A stretch of 64,000 nt of DNA from Candidatus Obscuribacter sp. (lineage in GTDB: Bacteria; Cyanobacteriota; Vampirovibrionia; Obscuribacterales; Obscuribacteraceae). Numbering within the stretch: position 1 is the stretch's first letter; the number at the start of each line of letters is the position of its first letter. The stretch is from the NCBI GenBank assembly GCA_016712465.1, contig JADJQZ010000001.1, forward strand, positions 1,426,001 to 1,490,000. Direction: 5' to 3'. Both the position numbers and the translations under genes were made by a program. Below, one piece after another: positions 43,266-52,047 of the stretch. A model generated the notes under the pieces. The model was given only the letters and a program-made list of their open reading frames with translations, was not told the DNA's origin and searched no databases.

Positions 43266-43856
43266 ATGCCCGTTAGCTCCGCTGGGTGCCTGCTTATGGC
43301 GATTCTCAAAATGAAGATTCCATTTTTTTCAGCTTTCCAAATTCGTCGGCTTTTTCCTTTTTCTCTGCCGGCGTTTATGGTCTTGCTTGCGCCCGTAACC
43401 TATGCCGGGGAGGGGGTTTCGGACCCTTCTCCTTACAAGATCGAGCCGGTAAAAAGTAAAAGCCCCCTGGATGATCAGGTTTCGCTCTCTGAACACCAGT
43501 CAGGCAAGGGGGGCACCACAATCTATATAAAGCGCGTTCGAGGTATAGGTGCTACCCGGGTCTTGCCGACGGGGCGGACGAAAGTGCCGCTGGCGCTCCG
43601 TTTTAAAGGGTTCGGCAGTCTGGAGAATCTCTCTTTGCAGAGTCGTCATGTTCGCATTCATACAAGCCTCGGTCGCAATCCCTGGGTGGTGACCGAGTAT
43701 TGTCCGGGTGAGGACGGGCATTGGGTGGCGGCGTCCAAAACAATCAGGTGGCGGCTCAGGCGGGAAAAGGGCGATATAGTGACGGATGTACCGCAGGCTT
43801 TGCTGGCCGAGGCGGAAGGTGATTTGCTTGTCTCTTGGATTGATGCTTATAGATAG
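43266..43856 (+). CDS. Secreted protein of unknown function
   Basis: 196 residues from the first ATG. Starts at residues 11 or 16 (MKIPFFSAFQ) would give a more usual signal peptide (RLFPFSLPAFMVLLAPVTYA). No strong ribosome site distinguishes them. The mature part is beta-rich (TTIYIKRVRGIGATRVLPTGRTKVPLALRFKG, then NPWVVTEYCPGED). No family recognised. The next gene starts 10 bases after its stop, so they are probably one transcript. Confidence 0.6.
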   Translation: MPVSSAGCLLMAILKMKIPFFSAFQIRRLFPFSLPAFMVLLAPVTYAGEGVSDPSPYKIEPVKSKSPLDDQVSLSEHQSGKGGTTIYIKRVRGIGATRVLPTGRTKVPLALRFKGFGSLENLSLQSRHVRIHTSLGRNPWVVTEYCPGEDGHWVAASKTIRWRLRREKGDIVTDVPQALLAEAEGDLLVSWIDAYR

Positions 43857-43865
43857 GTGGTTGTT

Positions 43866-44603
43866 TTGAGATTGAAAGTTCTTCCGGCTCTGGTTGCGGC
43901 ATTCGCTGCCTTTTCGCCGGCTTCGGCGGAGCCGGGTTCGCCGGTGGTGGCGGAATTTTTTGCCGGTCCCAAAGCCGCTGCAGGAAGTGCTAAAAAGGCG
44001 GTTGAGTCCGCAGATGCCTTTTTTTCAGGACTCAAGAAAGCTTTTCCCAATGAGAGCCTGATTTTGCTGAGAGAGAATGGCGAAGTGAGCGGACTTTCGC
44101 GTACTTCGGCAGACTTTCTCACCTATCGAAATGCCAGCTACCGTATCACCAATAAATTGCCGCTCAATGGCCAGCCGCTGCTCATACTGGACGGTGTTAT
44201 GCCGGTGAAAAGCGAGTCTGGTGCCGTGTCTACCGCCCTTGCTCAATTGAAGAAAGAGCGCCGGCAGCCCATGAAGCTGGAAGCCATGCGCAGCAAGGAG
44301 CGCATGAAAGTAAAGGTAGATGTTGTCTTCCGTGAGCATTTTTCCGAGGGCACAAGAATTCTGCTTCTGGTGATGGAGAGTGCGCCGGTGCCTGCACCCG
44401 TGCTTCAGATCGTTGACCTGGGCTATCTTACGCCGGGGCACCGCGGCTCTTTGGAGCAGGTCATTAAACTGGATAAATCCTGGTTTGACGGGCGGGCGCA
44501 GATGCCACTGAGGGTAGTGGCACTATTGCAGCGCGAAGACGACAAGCACATACTCTCGGCCGCACAGGCTGAGGTTGCGGTTAAGGCCTACGCGCTCTTT
44601 TAA
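43866..44603 (+). CDS. Secreted protein of unknown function
   Basis: 245 residues from a TTG at 43866, with AGGTGG six bases upstream; a GTG at 43857 is also in frame. The signal peptide is LKVLPALVAAFAAFSPASA, with cleavage before EPG. The mature part is alpha/beta (DAFFSGLKKAFPNESLILLREN, then GQPLLILDGVMPVKS). Its C-terminal half is rich in Val/Leu strands. No domain recognised. It follows the other secreted protein by 10 bases, and the pair may act together at the envelope. It converges on the epimerase gene. Confidence 0.6.
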   Translation: MRLKVLPALVAAFAAFSPASAEPGSPVVAEFFAGPKAAAGSAKKAVESADAFFSGLKKAFPNESLILLRENGEVSGLSRTSADFLTYRNASYRITNKLPLNGQPLLILDGVMPVKSESGAVSTALAQLKKERRQPMKLEAMRSKERMKVKVDVVFREHFSEGTRILLLVMESAPVPAPVLQIVDLGYLTPGHRGSLEQVIKLDKSWFDGRAQMPLRVVALLQREDDKHILSAAQAEVAVKAYALF

Positions 44604-44611
44604 GCCTGTTT

Positions 44612-45658
44612 TTAAACTTTGGCGGTGAGCGTTTCGCTCTCTTTTTTCTTGACCGGCTTGGACCAGTAGTAGTCTCTGTTTTTACGGTAGAAATCGATGG
44701 TCTTGGCCAGACCTTCCTCCAGGGAGGTGGTTGGTCTCCAGCCTACGATTTTTTCCATCTTGTTGATGTCCGAATAGAAGTCTCCGGGTTCCTGGGCCTT
44801 TCTTTCTGGAGAGAATTCAGCGTATTCCCAACTGCCTTCTTTGGCCACATCTACAATGGTTTTGACCAGTTCGAGGAAGCTCACCGGTATATCGGAGCCG
44901 ACGTTGAAGATTTCACCATAGGCACCCTTGGTGATAGCCGAGCGAATGATGGCTTCCACGCAATCGTCAACGTAGCAGAAGTCGCGCAGGATGCTGCCGT
45001 CACCGTAGACCTGGATGGCATCGTTGTCCATGGCCAGGCGGATGAACCAGTTGCAAACGCCGAAGCGGGAATGCTTCATCTGGGAGCGGGGCCCGTAAAT
45101 GTTGCTCAGGCGGAGCAAGACGGAACGGATGCCGTGTACATCGTTATAGACCTTGATGATTTTTTCGGCAGTGAGATTGGAAATTTCGTATATGCCTTTG
45201 GGGTTGGTCGGTGCCTCTTCGTTCACGGGCAGGGAGACGGAAGGACCGTATTGACCGCGTGTACCGGTGTAAACACAAATGGCATTGGGATTGTACTGAC
45301 GCAGGGCTTCCATCAAGACGGCCGTGCCGGTGATGTTAATTTCGATATCGGGGAAAGGATTGGAGAGGCTCATCAAGTGACAGACCTGACCGGCCAGGTG
45401 GAAGACGTAATCTTGTCCGCGCACCAGGTAATTGACGGCGGAGTCGTCACGGATGTCGCAATAGTTGATGCGCACTCGATCTTTGACCGGCGCCAGGTTG
45501 AATTCATTACCGCCGTAGTCGGGAATCATGGAATCAAGTACGGTGACCTTGGCACCAAGATTTGCCAGGCGGATGGCCAGATTGGAGCCAATGAAGCCCA
45601 TTCCACCGGTGATTAGAGCGGTCTTGCCCTTAAACGCTGTTTCAATCGTCTGACTCAT
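44612..45658 (-). CDS. Extended SDR: NAD-dependent nucleotide-sugar epimerase/dehydratase
   Basis: 348 residues. The Rossmann motif GGMGFIGSN (18-26) is followed by DIRDDSAV, HLAGQ and YTGTRGQYG. The active-site region reads GIYEISNLTAEKI: the Tyr is at 157, but the expected Lys four residues later is Asn161, which is unusual. The C-terminal motif is YGDGSILRDFCYVDDCVEAI, as in GDP/UDP-sugar epimerases and dehydratases. The substrate cannot be read. It is divergent from the DegT aminotransferase gene, and the shared upstream region holds paired inverted repeats. It likely belongs with surface-sugar synthesis. Confidence 0.88.
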   Translation of the reverse strand: MSQTIETAFKGKTALITGGMGFIGSNLAIRLANLGAKVTVLDSMIPDYGGNEFNLAPVKDRVRINYCDIRDDSAVNYLVRGQDYVFHLAGQVCHLMSLSNPFPDIEINITGTAVLMEALRQYNPNAICVYTGTRGQYGPSVSLPVNEEAPTNPKGIYEISNLTAEKIIKVYNDVHGIRSVLLRLSNIYGPRSQMKHSRFGVCNWFIRLAMDNDAIQVYGDGSILRDFCYVDDCVEAIIRSAITKGAYGEIFNVGSDIPVSFLELVKTIVDVAKEGSWEYAEFSPERKAQEPGDFYSDINKMEKIVGWRPTTSLEEGLAKTIDFYRKNRDYYWSKPVKKKESETLTAKV

Positions 45659-45699
45659 TTTTCTTAAATTCCACTTAGAATGCCGTGCTTGACTCTAAT

Positions 45700-45902
45700 C
45701 TAATCAATATTAGGCTCGACGCGGTCGGTACTTGGCCCAAGGATTTTAACACGCTCTTTCTTGTCTCTCCCGCTCTAGTCGGGGTCTCTTTAGATTTGTT
45801 GGCTGTTTTAACGCCGAGCTTGCCTTGACTTGCCTTGAATTGACTGGTGTTGTCAACTAAACCGCCCTTAATTCCAAAACGGCTCTTTTCTTCTAATATT
45901 AG
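45700..45902. promoter_or_regulatory. Two CTAAT...ATTAG inverted repeats in a divergent promoter region
   Basis: CTAAT-CAAT-ATTAG at 45700-45713 lies 42 bases upstream of the epimerase start. The perfect palindrome CTAATATTAG at 45893-45902 lies 66 bases upstream of the DegT start. The same half-site is used in both, placed almost symmetrically in a divergent promoter region. They overlap TAATAT elements that could be -10 boxes. Shared control of both genes is possible but unproven. Confidence 0.35.
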
Positions 45903-45967
45903 TCGGTCATTTTAAGGTGACTTCCCCCGCAGGGGTCAGAACACAAATTGCGCGAGGCGAGATAGCG

Positions 45968-47125
45968 TTGAAAGTTCCTTTCGGCAACATGAAAATACAC
46001 TACCAGGCTTACAAAAAAGAGCTGGACGAGGCGGTCGCTCGGGTTATGGAGAGCGGCTACTACATTTTGGGGCCGGAACTGGAGAAGTTTGAGAAGGAAT
46101 TTGCTACCTGGTTGGGTGCTAAGTACACAGTGGGCTGCGCTTCCGGAACGGAAGCCATTTACCTGGCCCTGGCGGCCTGCGATGTGGGACCCGGCGATGA
46201 AGTGCTGGTTGTGGCTCACACTGCCGTACCGACCATTTCAGCCATATCCATGACCGGTGCCACCCCCGTCTTTGTGGACATCAAAGCCTCCACTTACGTC
46301 ATGCGTGAGAGCGAGCTGGAATCGAAGATTACGAACAAGACGAAAGTTATTGTGCCGGTGCATCTCTACGGTCATATGGCCGAGATGGAGACCATCATGA
46401 AGGTGTCCAGCCGCCACGGCATCAAAGTTCTGGAAGACGTAGCCCAGGCCACCGGTGCCACTTATCGCGGGCAGACCGCCGGCACCATTGGCGATTTCGG
46501 TGCTTTCAGCTTCTATCCCAGCAAGAACCTGGGTGCTTTTGGCGACGGTGGTGCTATTTCCACCAATAGCGAAGAGATGTACAAGAAGCTGGTCATGCTT
46601 CGCAATTATGGTCAGAGCAAGCGTTATTATCACGACATCGTCGGTATCAACAGCCGCCTTGATGAAATTCAGTGTGCCATCTTGGGTGCGCAGTTGCCTT
46701 ATGTGCACGAGTGGAACGATCGCCGTCGCGAAATCGCCGCTCGCTACACTGCCGGTTTGAAAAATGTGGTGGTGACGCCGGTGGAACAGCCGGGTTGCAA
46801 GCACGTTTATCACCTTTATGTGATTCAAACACCCTATCGCGACGAGTTGCAGCAGTATCTCCTCGATAGAGAAGTGCAGTGCTTGATTCACTATCCGATC
46901 CCGGCGCATTTGCAACAGGCTTATGCCTTCCTGGGCTATAAAGCCGGCACGCTGCCTACAACCGAGCATATCGTCAAGCGTATTCTGAGCTTGCCCATGT
47001 TCCCTGAACTGACCGATGAGCAGGTCGACCTGGTCATCGAAGGTATCAAAGACTTCCACAAAGAGCGCGGCATCACCTTTGAAATGGTTCAGAGCGCCAG
47101 AACTCTGGCGGAACAATCCGTTTAA
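45968..47125 (+). CDS. DegT/DnrJ/EryC1/StrS aminotransferase
   Basis: 386 residues from a TTG at 45968 just after a GAGAT run. The frame is open from 45917, but the family normally begins near VPFGNMKIHYQAY. The PLP lysine is in SFYPSKNLGAFGDGG (about residue 186). Other blocks are CASGTEAIYLAL, DVAQATGATYRG, and LIHYPIPAHLQQAY near the C-terminus. These enzymes aminate keto-nucleotide-sugars (for example at C3 or C4) to make amino-sugars for surface glycans or antibiotics. It is followed by a GT2 gene with a 43-base gap, forming a small sugar cluster. Confidence 0.92.
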   Translation: MKVPFGNMKIHYQAYKKELDEAVARVMESGYYILGPELEKFEKEFATWLGAKYTVGCASGTEAIYLALAACDVGPGDEVLVVAHTAVPTISAISMTGATPVFVDIKASTYVMRESELESKITNKTKVIVPVHLYGHMAEMETIMKVSSRHGIKVLEDVAQATGATYRGQTAGTIGDFGAFSFYPSKNLGAFGDGGAISTNSEEMYKKLVMLRNYGQSKRYYHDIVGINSRLDEIQCAILGAQLPYVHEWNDRRREIAARYTAGLKNVVVTPVEQPGCKHVYHLYVIQTPYRDELQQYLLDREVQCLIHYPIPAHLQQAYAFLGYKAGTLPTTEHIVKRILSLPMFPELTDEQVDLVIEGIKDFHKERGITFEMVQSARTLAEQSV

Positions 47126-47168
47126 TTCCGAAGACTAAGCAACCATAACCATAGTAATAGACTAACCC

Positions 47169-47912
47169 ATGAACAACATTCAGCAGATTCCCCGCACCGG
47201 AAGCGCAGAGCAAGTGGAGCCGCCAGTGGCACTGACATCAGTATCTTTGATTATTCCTGCCTATAACGACGAAGAGACTGTTGGTCGCCTCATTGATGAC
47301 GGTGACGCGCTGCTAAGCCAAATTGCCTCCGACTACGAAATTATTGTGGTAAACGACGGCAGTAAGGACCACACCCTTGATGTTATTCAAGGGCGAGCGG
47401 AAGTAAACCCCCATGTGAAGGTGATCAACCACCCGATCAACAAGGGTTTTGGCTACACAATTCGCGAGCTTTATCTGGCCGGCACCAAAGACTTTATTTT
47501 CTCCCTGCCCGGCGACTACCAGTATGCCCCCAAGGAACTGGTGAAAATGGCTAAAGGACTCGAAGATTACGACTTCGTCATTGGTTTGCGCCTGCACCGC
47601 AACGATCCGCCCCGCCGCAAGTTTCAGTCGAAAATCTACAACCTGATGTTGCGTACCTTCTACGGACACAAGCACAAAGACGTCAATTCCATCAAACTTT
47701 TCCGCCGGGCCATTCTTGAGCGCATCCAATTGCGTTCTCAGACGCCCTTCGTTGATGCTGAGCTCTGCATCAGGGCTGAGCGGGCCGGTTTCAAGGTGGT
47801 GGAGATTCCCATCGAGCACTTGCCTCGCATGACCCAGGGGGCATCCGGCGGCAAATTCTCAGTGATCTGGGAAACCTTCTCAGATCTCTTCAAGATGCGG
47901 TCAACCTTTTAG
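47169..47912 (+). CDS. Glycosyltransferase family 2
   Basis: 247 residues. The GT-A start is SLIIPAYNDEETVGRLIDDG, followed by EIIVVNDGSKDHT, the usual nucleotide-sugar-binding strand. The region FSLPGDYQYAP is the DXD-equivalent, and FVDAELCIRAERAGFKVVEIPIEH is the acceptor region. There are no membrane helices at the C-terminus, so unlike DPM-type enzymes it is soluble or peripheral. Probable role: transfer of the aminated sugar made by the upstream gene, on a lipid or protein acceptor. The ribosome site is weak. Confidence 0.9.
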   Translation: MNNIQQIPRTGSAEQVEPPVALTSVSLIIPAYNDEETVGRLIDDGDALLSQIASDYEIIVVNDGSKDHTLDVIQGRAEVNPHVKVINHPINKGFGYTIRELYLAGTKDFIFSLPGDYQYAPKELVKMAKGLEDYDFVIGLRLHRNDPPRRKFQSKIYNLMLRTFYGHKHKDVNSIKLFRRAILERIQLRSQTPFVDAELCIRAERAGFKVVEIPIEHLPRMTQGASGGKFSVIWETFSDLFKMRSTF

Positions 47913-47931
47913 GTTAGTAGGTTAGAGCCCT

Positions 47932-48234
47932 TCAGTCGGCCATGGCTTGAGCGGTCTGAGCTTTTGCCTGGTCCCCATCGCTTTGCTGGGGGCTGTGTTC
48001 ATCAAACCAGCGCTTCAATTTGTCGGGCTGAGTCACTACTTTCAGCTCTACGATTTCATCTATTGGATGAGGGCGCGGATTAAGGTTGAAAGAGTTGAGA
48101 AAACTGGTGAGTTTCTCGGCTTCTTGCAGTTGGCTCCAGGGCAATTCCAGGACCAGTGGGTCGCAGCAGTGCTCACTGTAGAAATATACGTGTTTTTTTG
48201 GCGTTAGAACCAGCCAACCTTCCACCACTGCCAT
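47932..48234 (-). CDS. Small soluble protein of unknown function
   Basis: 100 residues, with a two-cysteine motif SEHCCDP and a helical C-terminus. It has no signal peptide or recognised domain. It converges on the GT2 gene with a 19-base gap. Length, start position and amino-acid make-up look natural, but there is no family evidence. Confidence 0.5.
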   Translation of the reverse strand: MAVVEGWLVLTPKKHVYFYSEHCCDPLVLELPWSQLQEAEKLTSFLNSFNLNPRPHPIDEIVELKVVTQPDKLKRWFDEHSPQQSDGDQAKAQTAQAMAD

Positions 48235-48395
48235 GATTCCCCTCGGATTCCCAGGCGTCTTAAGCCTCGAGCAAAAAATACAACTAATACGATTATTGAA
48301 ACTGATTACTTACAAATCTAGATCGCCAGGCATCAAGATAGTATCAAGATTCTGTGACAACCCGGTCGGGGCCAGCAGCAGGAAGACCAGAGAAC

Positions 48396-49085
48396 CTAGA
48401 AGTTCTTACTGATAAACCGGTAGCCCACCCGGGTTTCGGTGTGTATGAAGGTCGGTCTGGCCGGATCGGTCTCGATTTTATTACGTAAGTTGGCGATATG
48501 CACCCTCAAAGAGTGATGATCCTCGGCATACTCGGGTCCCCAGACTCTTGTAAGCAACTGGCGGTGGGTGAGCACCCGGTTGGGATTATTGAGCAGGAGC
48601 GAAAGTAGCTCATATTCTTTGGGAGTCAGGTGCACCTGTTCTCCGCCCTTATGTACCAGCCTTTTATCCAGGTCTACTTCCAGGTCGCCTTCATTGAAAA
48701 TAGGCGTGCCCAGGGTCTTCTCCGGCTGTTTGGTGCGCCTCAAGACGGCCCTGATGCGAGCCAGGAGTTCTCCCACTCCGAAGGGTTTTCCTATGTAGTC
48801 GTCGGCGCCGCAGTCCAGGGCCTTGATTTTATCTTCTTCCCGGTCGCGCACCGATAGTACGATTATCGGCACCGAACTCCAGGCGCGCACTTGTTTGCAT
48901 ACTTCATAGCCGTCGATGCCCGGCATGGCCAGGTCGAGCACGACCAATTCGGGCATTTCTACGGCCATTTTGTCGAGACCTTCTTCCCCGGTCCCAGCCA
49001 GTTGGACGTCGTAGCCGTTTCTTTCGAGGCCGATTTTCAAGGCGTGCCGAATCTGAGGTTCATCATCGATAACAAGGACTTTCAC
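48396..49085 (-). CDS. kdpE: OmpR-family response regulator, KdpE-like
   Basis: 229 residues. The receiver domain has Asp51 in VVLDLAMPGIDG and the conserved Thr/Ser in VLSVRDREEDK and Lys in IGKPF. The winged-helix domain (about residues 128-226) is close to KdpE, with LTPKEYELLSLLLNNPNRVLTHRQLL and LRVHIANLRNKIE. The start codon overlaps the kinase stop by ATGA (49082-49085). KdpE normally activates kdpFABC potassium uptake, but no kdp transport genes are in the window, so the regulon here is unknown. Confidence 0.9.
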   Translation of the reverse strand: MKVLVIDDEPQIRHALKIGLERNGYDVQLAGTGEEGLDKMAVEMPELVVLDLAMPGIDGYEVCKQVRAWSSVPIIVLSVRDREEDKIKALDCGADDYIGKPFGVGELLARIRAVLRRTKQPEKTLGTPIFNEGDLEVDLDKRLVHKGGEQVHLTPKEYELLSLLLNNPNRVLTHRQLLTRVWGPEYAEDHHSLRVHIANLRNKIETDPARPTFIHTETRVGYRFISKNF

Positions 49086-50647
49086 CTGCCCTCCTTTTGC
49101 TCTTGCATCGGCAGAGTCACTCTCATTATGGTACCTCCCTCGGGATTATCCAGGGCGGTTATTTGCCCTTTGTGTGCTTCCACCAGCGCTTTGCAGATTG
49201 TTAGACCGACTCCGACACCGGCTATGGTTGATTCGGAAAGTCCGCGGGCCCGGTAAAAACGGTCAAAGATCAGGGGCTTATCAGCGGTGAGAATGCCTCG
49301 CCCTTTGTCTTTAACCTCAACGGTTGTGTAACTATCGCTCTGGCTTACTTCCACTAGTACTGAAGATTCCGGCGGGGAATATTTAAGGGCGTTTTCCACC
49401 AGATTTTTCAATACCTGCTCAATTTGCACCGGGTCTACCAGTATTTCTTGCAGGGGCTCTACAATTTTCAGCACCACCCGCTGGTTGTCGCTCTCGGAGA
49501 AGCCGCTTAAGGTGGAGCCGAGAATCTCTTTCAGGTCGGAACTCTCCAGAATTGGTTTCCAGGCATCGGCTTCCAGTTTGGACATATCGAGAATATTGCC
49601 CACCATGCGATTCAAGCGGTCCACTTCCAGTTCGATGCCCTGGAGCAGCGACTTCATCTCGGTGTTCTCAACCGGGCGCATGCTGGATGACTCTTCCTGC
49701 AGTACGGAAACAGCGGCCTTGATACCGGTAATGGGGCTGCGAAAGTCGTGGGTAACCATGGCTAAGAGTGCGGTCTTCAGCACATCGGCCTGGGCCAGGG
49801 CTTCCACCCGAGATTGTTCCCTGGTCAACTCCTCCCTGTGCAATATGACTGAGGCATGATTGAGAAGGGTTTCCACCAGGCGGCGGTCATCGCTATCCTG
49901 CCTGGCACCTTCTTTCAAGCGCAAATAGATGGCTCCCTCGCCGCTGGAATAAGGTTGTTTCTGCCGGTTAAGAGGCAGATACAAACTTGAATCTCCGTCC
50001 GGGCTCGGTTTTGCCGCACCATTGATAGTGATACCGGTGAGGGCCCGTTCCATGTCGGTAAGCAGGTGCTCCGGTGTGGGGATGGACCCCAGACCGGCTC
50101 TCAAGATCAGTTTGCCTTCCTGGTCCCGGCTGGCGATGGCGGCCAGCTGAAAGTCGGCTACTTTGGCGATCTGTTTAAGCACTTCCGTGAGAGCTTCTTC
50201 CGTGGTCAACTGGGAGGAGACTGCCCAACTGGCGCTGGCCAGGGTTTCGGTCTCCAGTTGCATGCGTTTGGCTTCTTGCTCGCTGGCTTTGAGTCTGGCC
50301 GTAAGGTGACCGGTGAGGACGGAGACCAGGAGAAACATGCCCAGGGTCAGCCATTCATTGGGGCTGTTAACGTTCAGGGTATGCCTTGGCTCCACGAAAA
50401 ACCAGAGGAAGGCAAAGAAAGAGATAAGGGCCGAAAGTATGGCGGCGGTGCGGCCGGCGTACATGCTGAGGAGAAAAACCAGCAGCAGATAGAGTAAGGA
50501 AACGTTGGCGAAGCCCTCGTCTAAGTTGAGCAGTTCAATCAGGGCCGTGATTAAGGAGACCATGATAATGACCAGTACGATACGCCAGACCTGGCGCTTA
50601 CTGGCTTGCACGGCTGTGCTCTTGCTACTGGTGAGAGAAAGTGGCAT
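49082..50647 (-). CDS. Sensor histidine kinase, KdpD-like but lacking the N-terminal cytosolic sensor
   Basis: 521 residues. Four clustered hydrophobic segments (about residues 20-115; ANVSLLYLLLVFLLSMYAGRTAAILSAL) form the DUF4118 domain of KdpD. A GAF-like region follows (about 150-275). Then come the HisKA box MVTHDFRSPITG, with the phosphorylated His, and HATPase motifs NLVENALKYSPPES, DKGRGI and GVGVGLTICKAL. The N-terminal KdpD and Usp-type cytosolic domains of E. coli KdpD are absent, so it cannot sense through them. It is coupled to the regulator by ATGA and follows hemL by 11 bases. Confidence 0.9.
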   Translation of the reverse strand: MPLSLTSSKSTAVQASKRQVWRIVLVIIMVSLITALIELLNLDEGFANVSLLYLLLVFLLSMYAGRTAAILSALISFFAFLWFFVEPRHTLNVNSPNEWLTLGMFLLVSVLTGHLTARLKASEQEAKRMQLETETLASASWAVSSQLTTEEALTEVLKQIAKVADFQLAAIASRDQEGKLILRAGLGSIPTPEHLLTDMERALTGITINGAAKPSPDGDSSLYLPLNRQKQPYSSGEGAIYLRLKEGARQDSDDRRLVETLLNHASVILHREELTREQSRVEALAQADVLKTALLAMVTHDFRSPITGIKAAVSVLQEESSSMRPVENTEMKSLLQGIELEVDRLNRMVGNILDMSKLEADAWKPILESSDLKEILGSTLSGFSESDNQRVVLKIVEPLQEILVDPVQIEQVLKNLVENALKYSPPESSVLVEVSQSDSYTTVEVKDKGRGILTADKPLIFDRFYRARGLSESTIAGVGVGLTICKALVEAHKGQITALDNPEGGTIMRVTLPMQEQKEGR

Positions 50648-50658
50648 CAGTTTTGTGG

Positions 50659-52029
50659 TTAGCCGTTGAAGGCAAAGTCCAGGGCTGGTTCCATTTGAGC
50701 GAGGGTGGTCTCGATATCTTCCCGGCTGTGAGCGGAAGAAAGCACCGCTGCATCAAAGGGGGAAGGCGGCAGGTAGACGCCCTTGTCGAGCAGGTAATGA
50801 AAGAAGCGGGCAAAGGCTGGGGCGTCGATGGTCTTTGACTCGGTGAAATTTCTTACCGGCCCCCCGGCAAAAATTATGCCGAACATGGAGCCCTGTCGCT
50901 GTAATTCTATGGGGTAGCCGGCCTTTGTCTTGAGCTTGGAGAGACCGGCGAAAAGCTCACTTGCCCTTGCTTCCATTCTCAAATAATGGCTTTCATCTTT
51001 GAGCAGGTCGAGGGTGGCCACGCCACCGGCCATGGTGACGGGATTGCCGCTGAAAGTACCGGCCTGGTAAACCGCCCCTTCCGGCATCAGTTGACTCATG
51101 ATTTGGCGAGAGCCGCCGTAGGCGCCAATGGGCATGCCGCCGCCCAGGGCTTTGCCCAGGCAAGTCAGGTCGGGTTTGATGCCGTAAAGATTCTGGGCAC
51201 CACCATAGGCCACCCGAAAACCGGTGATCACTTCATCGAAAATAAGGAGGGCGCCATGACGTTCCGCTATGGCTTTCAGCCCGGCGAGGAAACCTTCCCC
51301 GGGAGTGACTACACCCATAGAGCCGCAGACCGGTTCCACTAAGATTGCCGCTATAGAGCCGGCATCTCTCTGAAATAAATCTTCCACAGAAAGCAGATCG
51401 TTATACTCGGCCAGCAAGGTAGATTCCTGGCTGGCTTTGAGAATGCCGGTGGATGACTGGTGTCCGGTGGAAGCAAGAACACTGTCGGAATGTCCGTGGT
51501 AACCGCCGGCAAACATGAGAATCTTTTCTCGCCCGGTAAAGGCCCGCGCTAATCGCACCGCGCTCATCACGGCTTCCGTGCCGGAATTGACGAAACGCAC
51601 CGATTCAACGGAAGGCAAGGCCCGGCTTACCCGTTCCGCCAGGGCCAGCTCCAATTTGTGCGGCGCACCAAATACGGCACCATCTTTCATGACCGCGCAG
51701 GCAGCGGTCACTACTGCTTCGGGGGCATGACCCAGGATGGCCGGACCCCAGGCGCCCAGGTAGTCGATATAGGTATTGCCGTCTACATCGGTTAGTTTGG
51801 AGCCGCTGGCTTTGTCGAAAAAGACCGCCTCTCCGCCCACTTCATGAAAGGCCCGGAAGGGACTGTCTACACCACCCGGTATGACGGTTTTGATTTGCTC
51901 GGCCAGGGCCAGGGTGTTTTTGTAACGCAAGGCTCGCTCAGCCGGGGCATAGGCGCCGGTAGGCAGTTTCGACTCTGCCGCCACATTTGTGGGATTGGCG
52001 CTTTCGGTCCGTCCTAATTTAGATGGCAT
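50659..52029 (-). CDS. hemL: Glutamate-1-semialdehyde 2,1-aminomutase
   Basis: 456 residues, slightly long because of a 25-residue N-terminal extension. The PLP lysine is in CLGKALGGGMPIGAYGG (Lys293). Other blocks are IPGGVDSPFRAF, NSGTEAVMSAVRLAR, GGYHGHSD, VEPVCGSMGV and LLIFDEVITGFR. The enzyme converts glutamate-1-semialdehyde to 5-aminolevulinate in the C5 tetrapyrrole route. It is the first gene of an apparent operon with the KdpD-like kinase and regulator, which is an unusual pairing. The start codon has only a weak GAG site. Confidence 0.95.
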   Translation of the reverse strand: MPSKLGRTESANPTNVAAESKLPTGAYAPAERALRYKNTLALAEQIKTVIPGGVDSPFRAFHEVGGEAVFFDKASGSKLTDVDGNTYIDYLGAWGPAILGHAPEAVVTAACAVMKDGAVFGAPHKLELALAERVSRALPSVESVRFVNSGTEAVMSAVRLARAFTGREKILMFAGGYHGHSDSVLASTGHQSSTGILKASQESTLLAEYNDLLSVEDLFQRDAGSIAAILVEPVCGSMGVVTPGEGFLAGLKAIAERHGALLIFDEVITGFRVAYGGAQNLYGIKPDLTCLGKALGGGMPIGAYGGSRQIMSQLMPEGAVYQAGTFSGNPVTMAGGVATLDLLKDESHYLRMEARASELFAGLSKLKTKAGYPIELQRQGSMFGIIFAGGPVRNFTESKTIDAPAFARFFHYLLDKGVYLPPSPFDAAVLSSAHSREDIETTLAQMEPALDFAFNG

Positions 52030-52047
52030 TGCTTTTAGCTCTAATGG

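Noticed and set aside
46238..47116. 292-codon minus-strand open frame opposite the DegT aminotransferase
   Set aside because: Composition is that of an antisense reading of a GC-rich gene, and the plus frame is a certain DegT enzyme.
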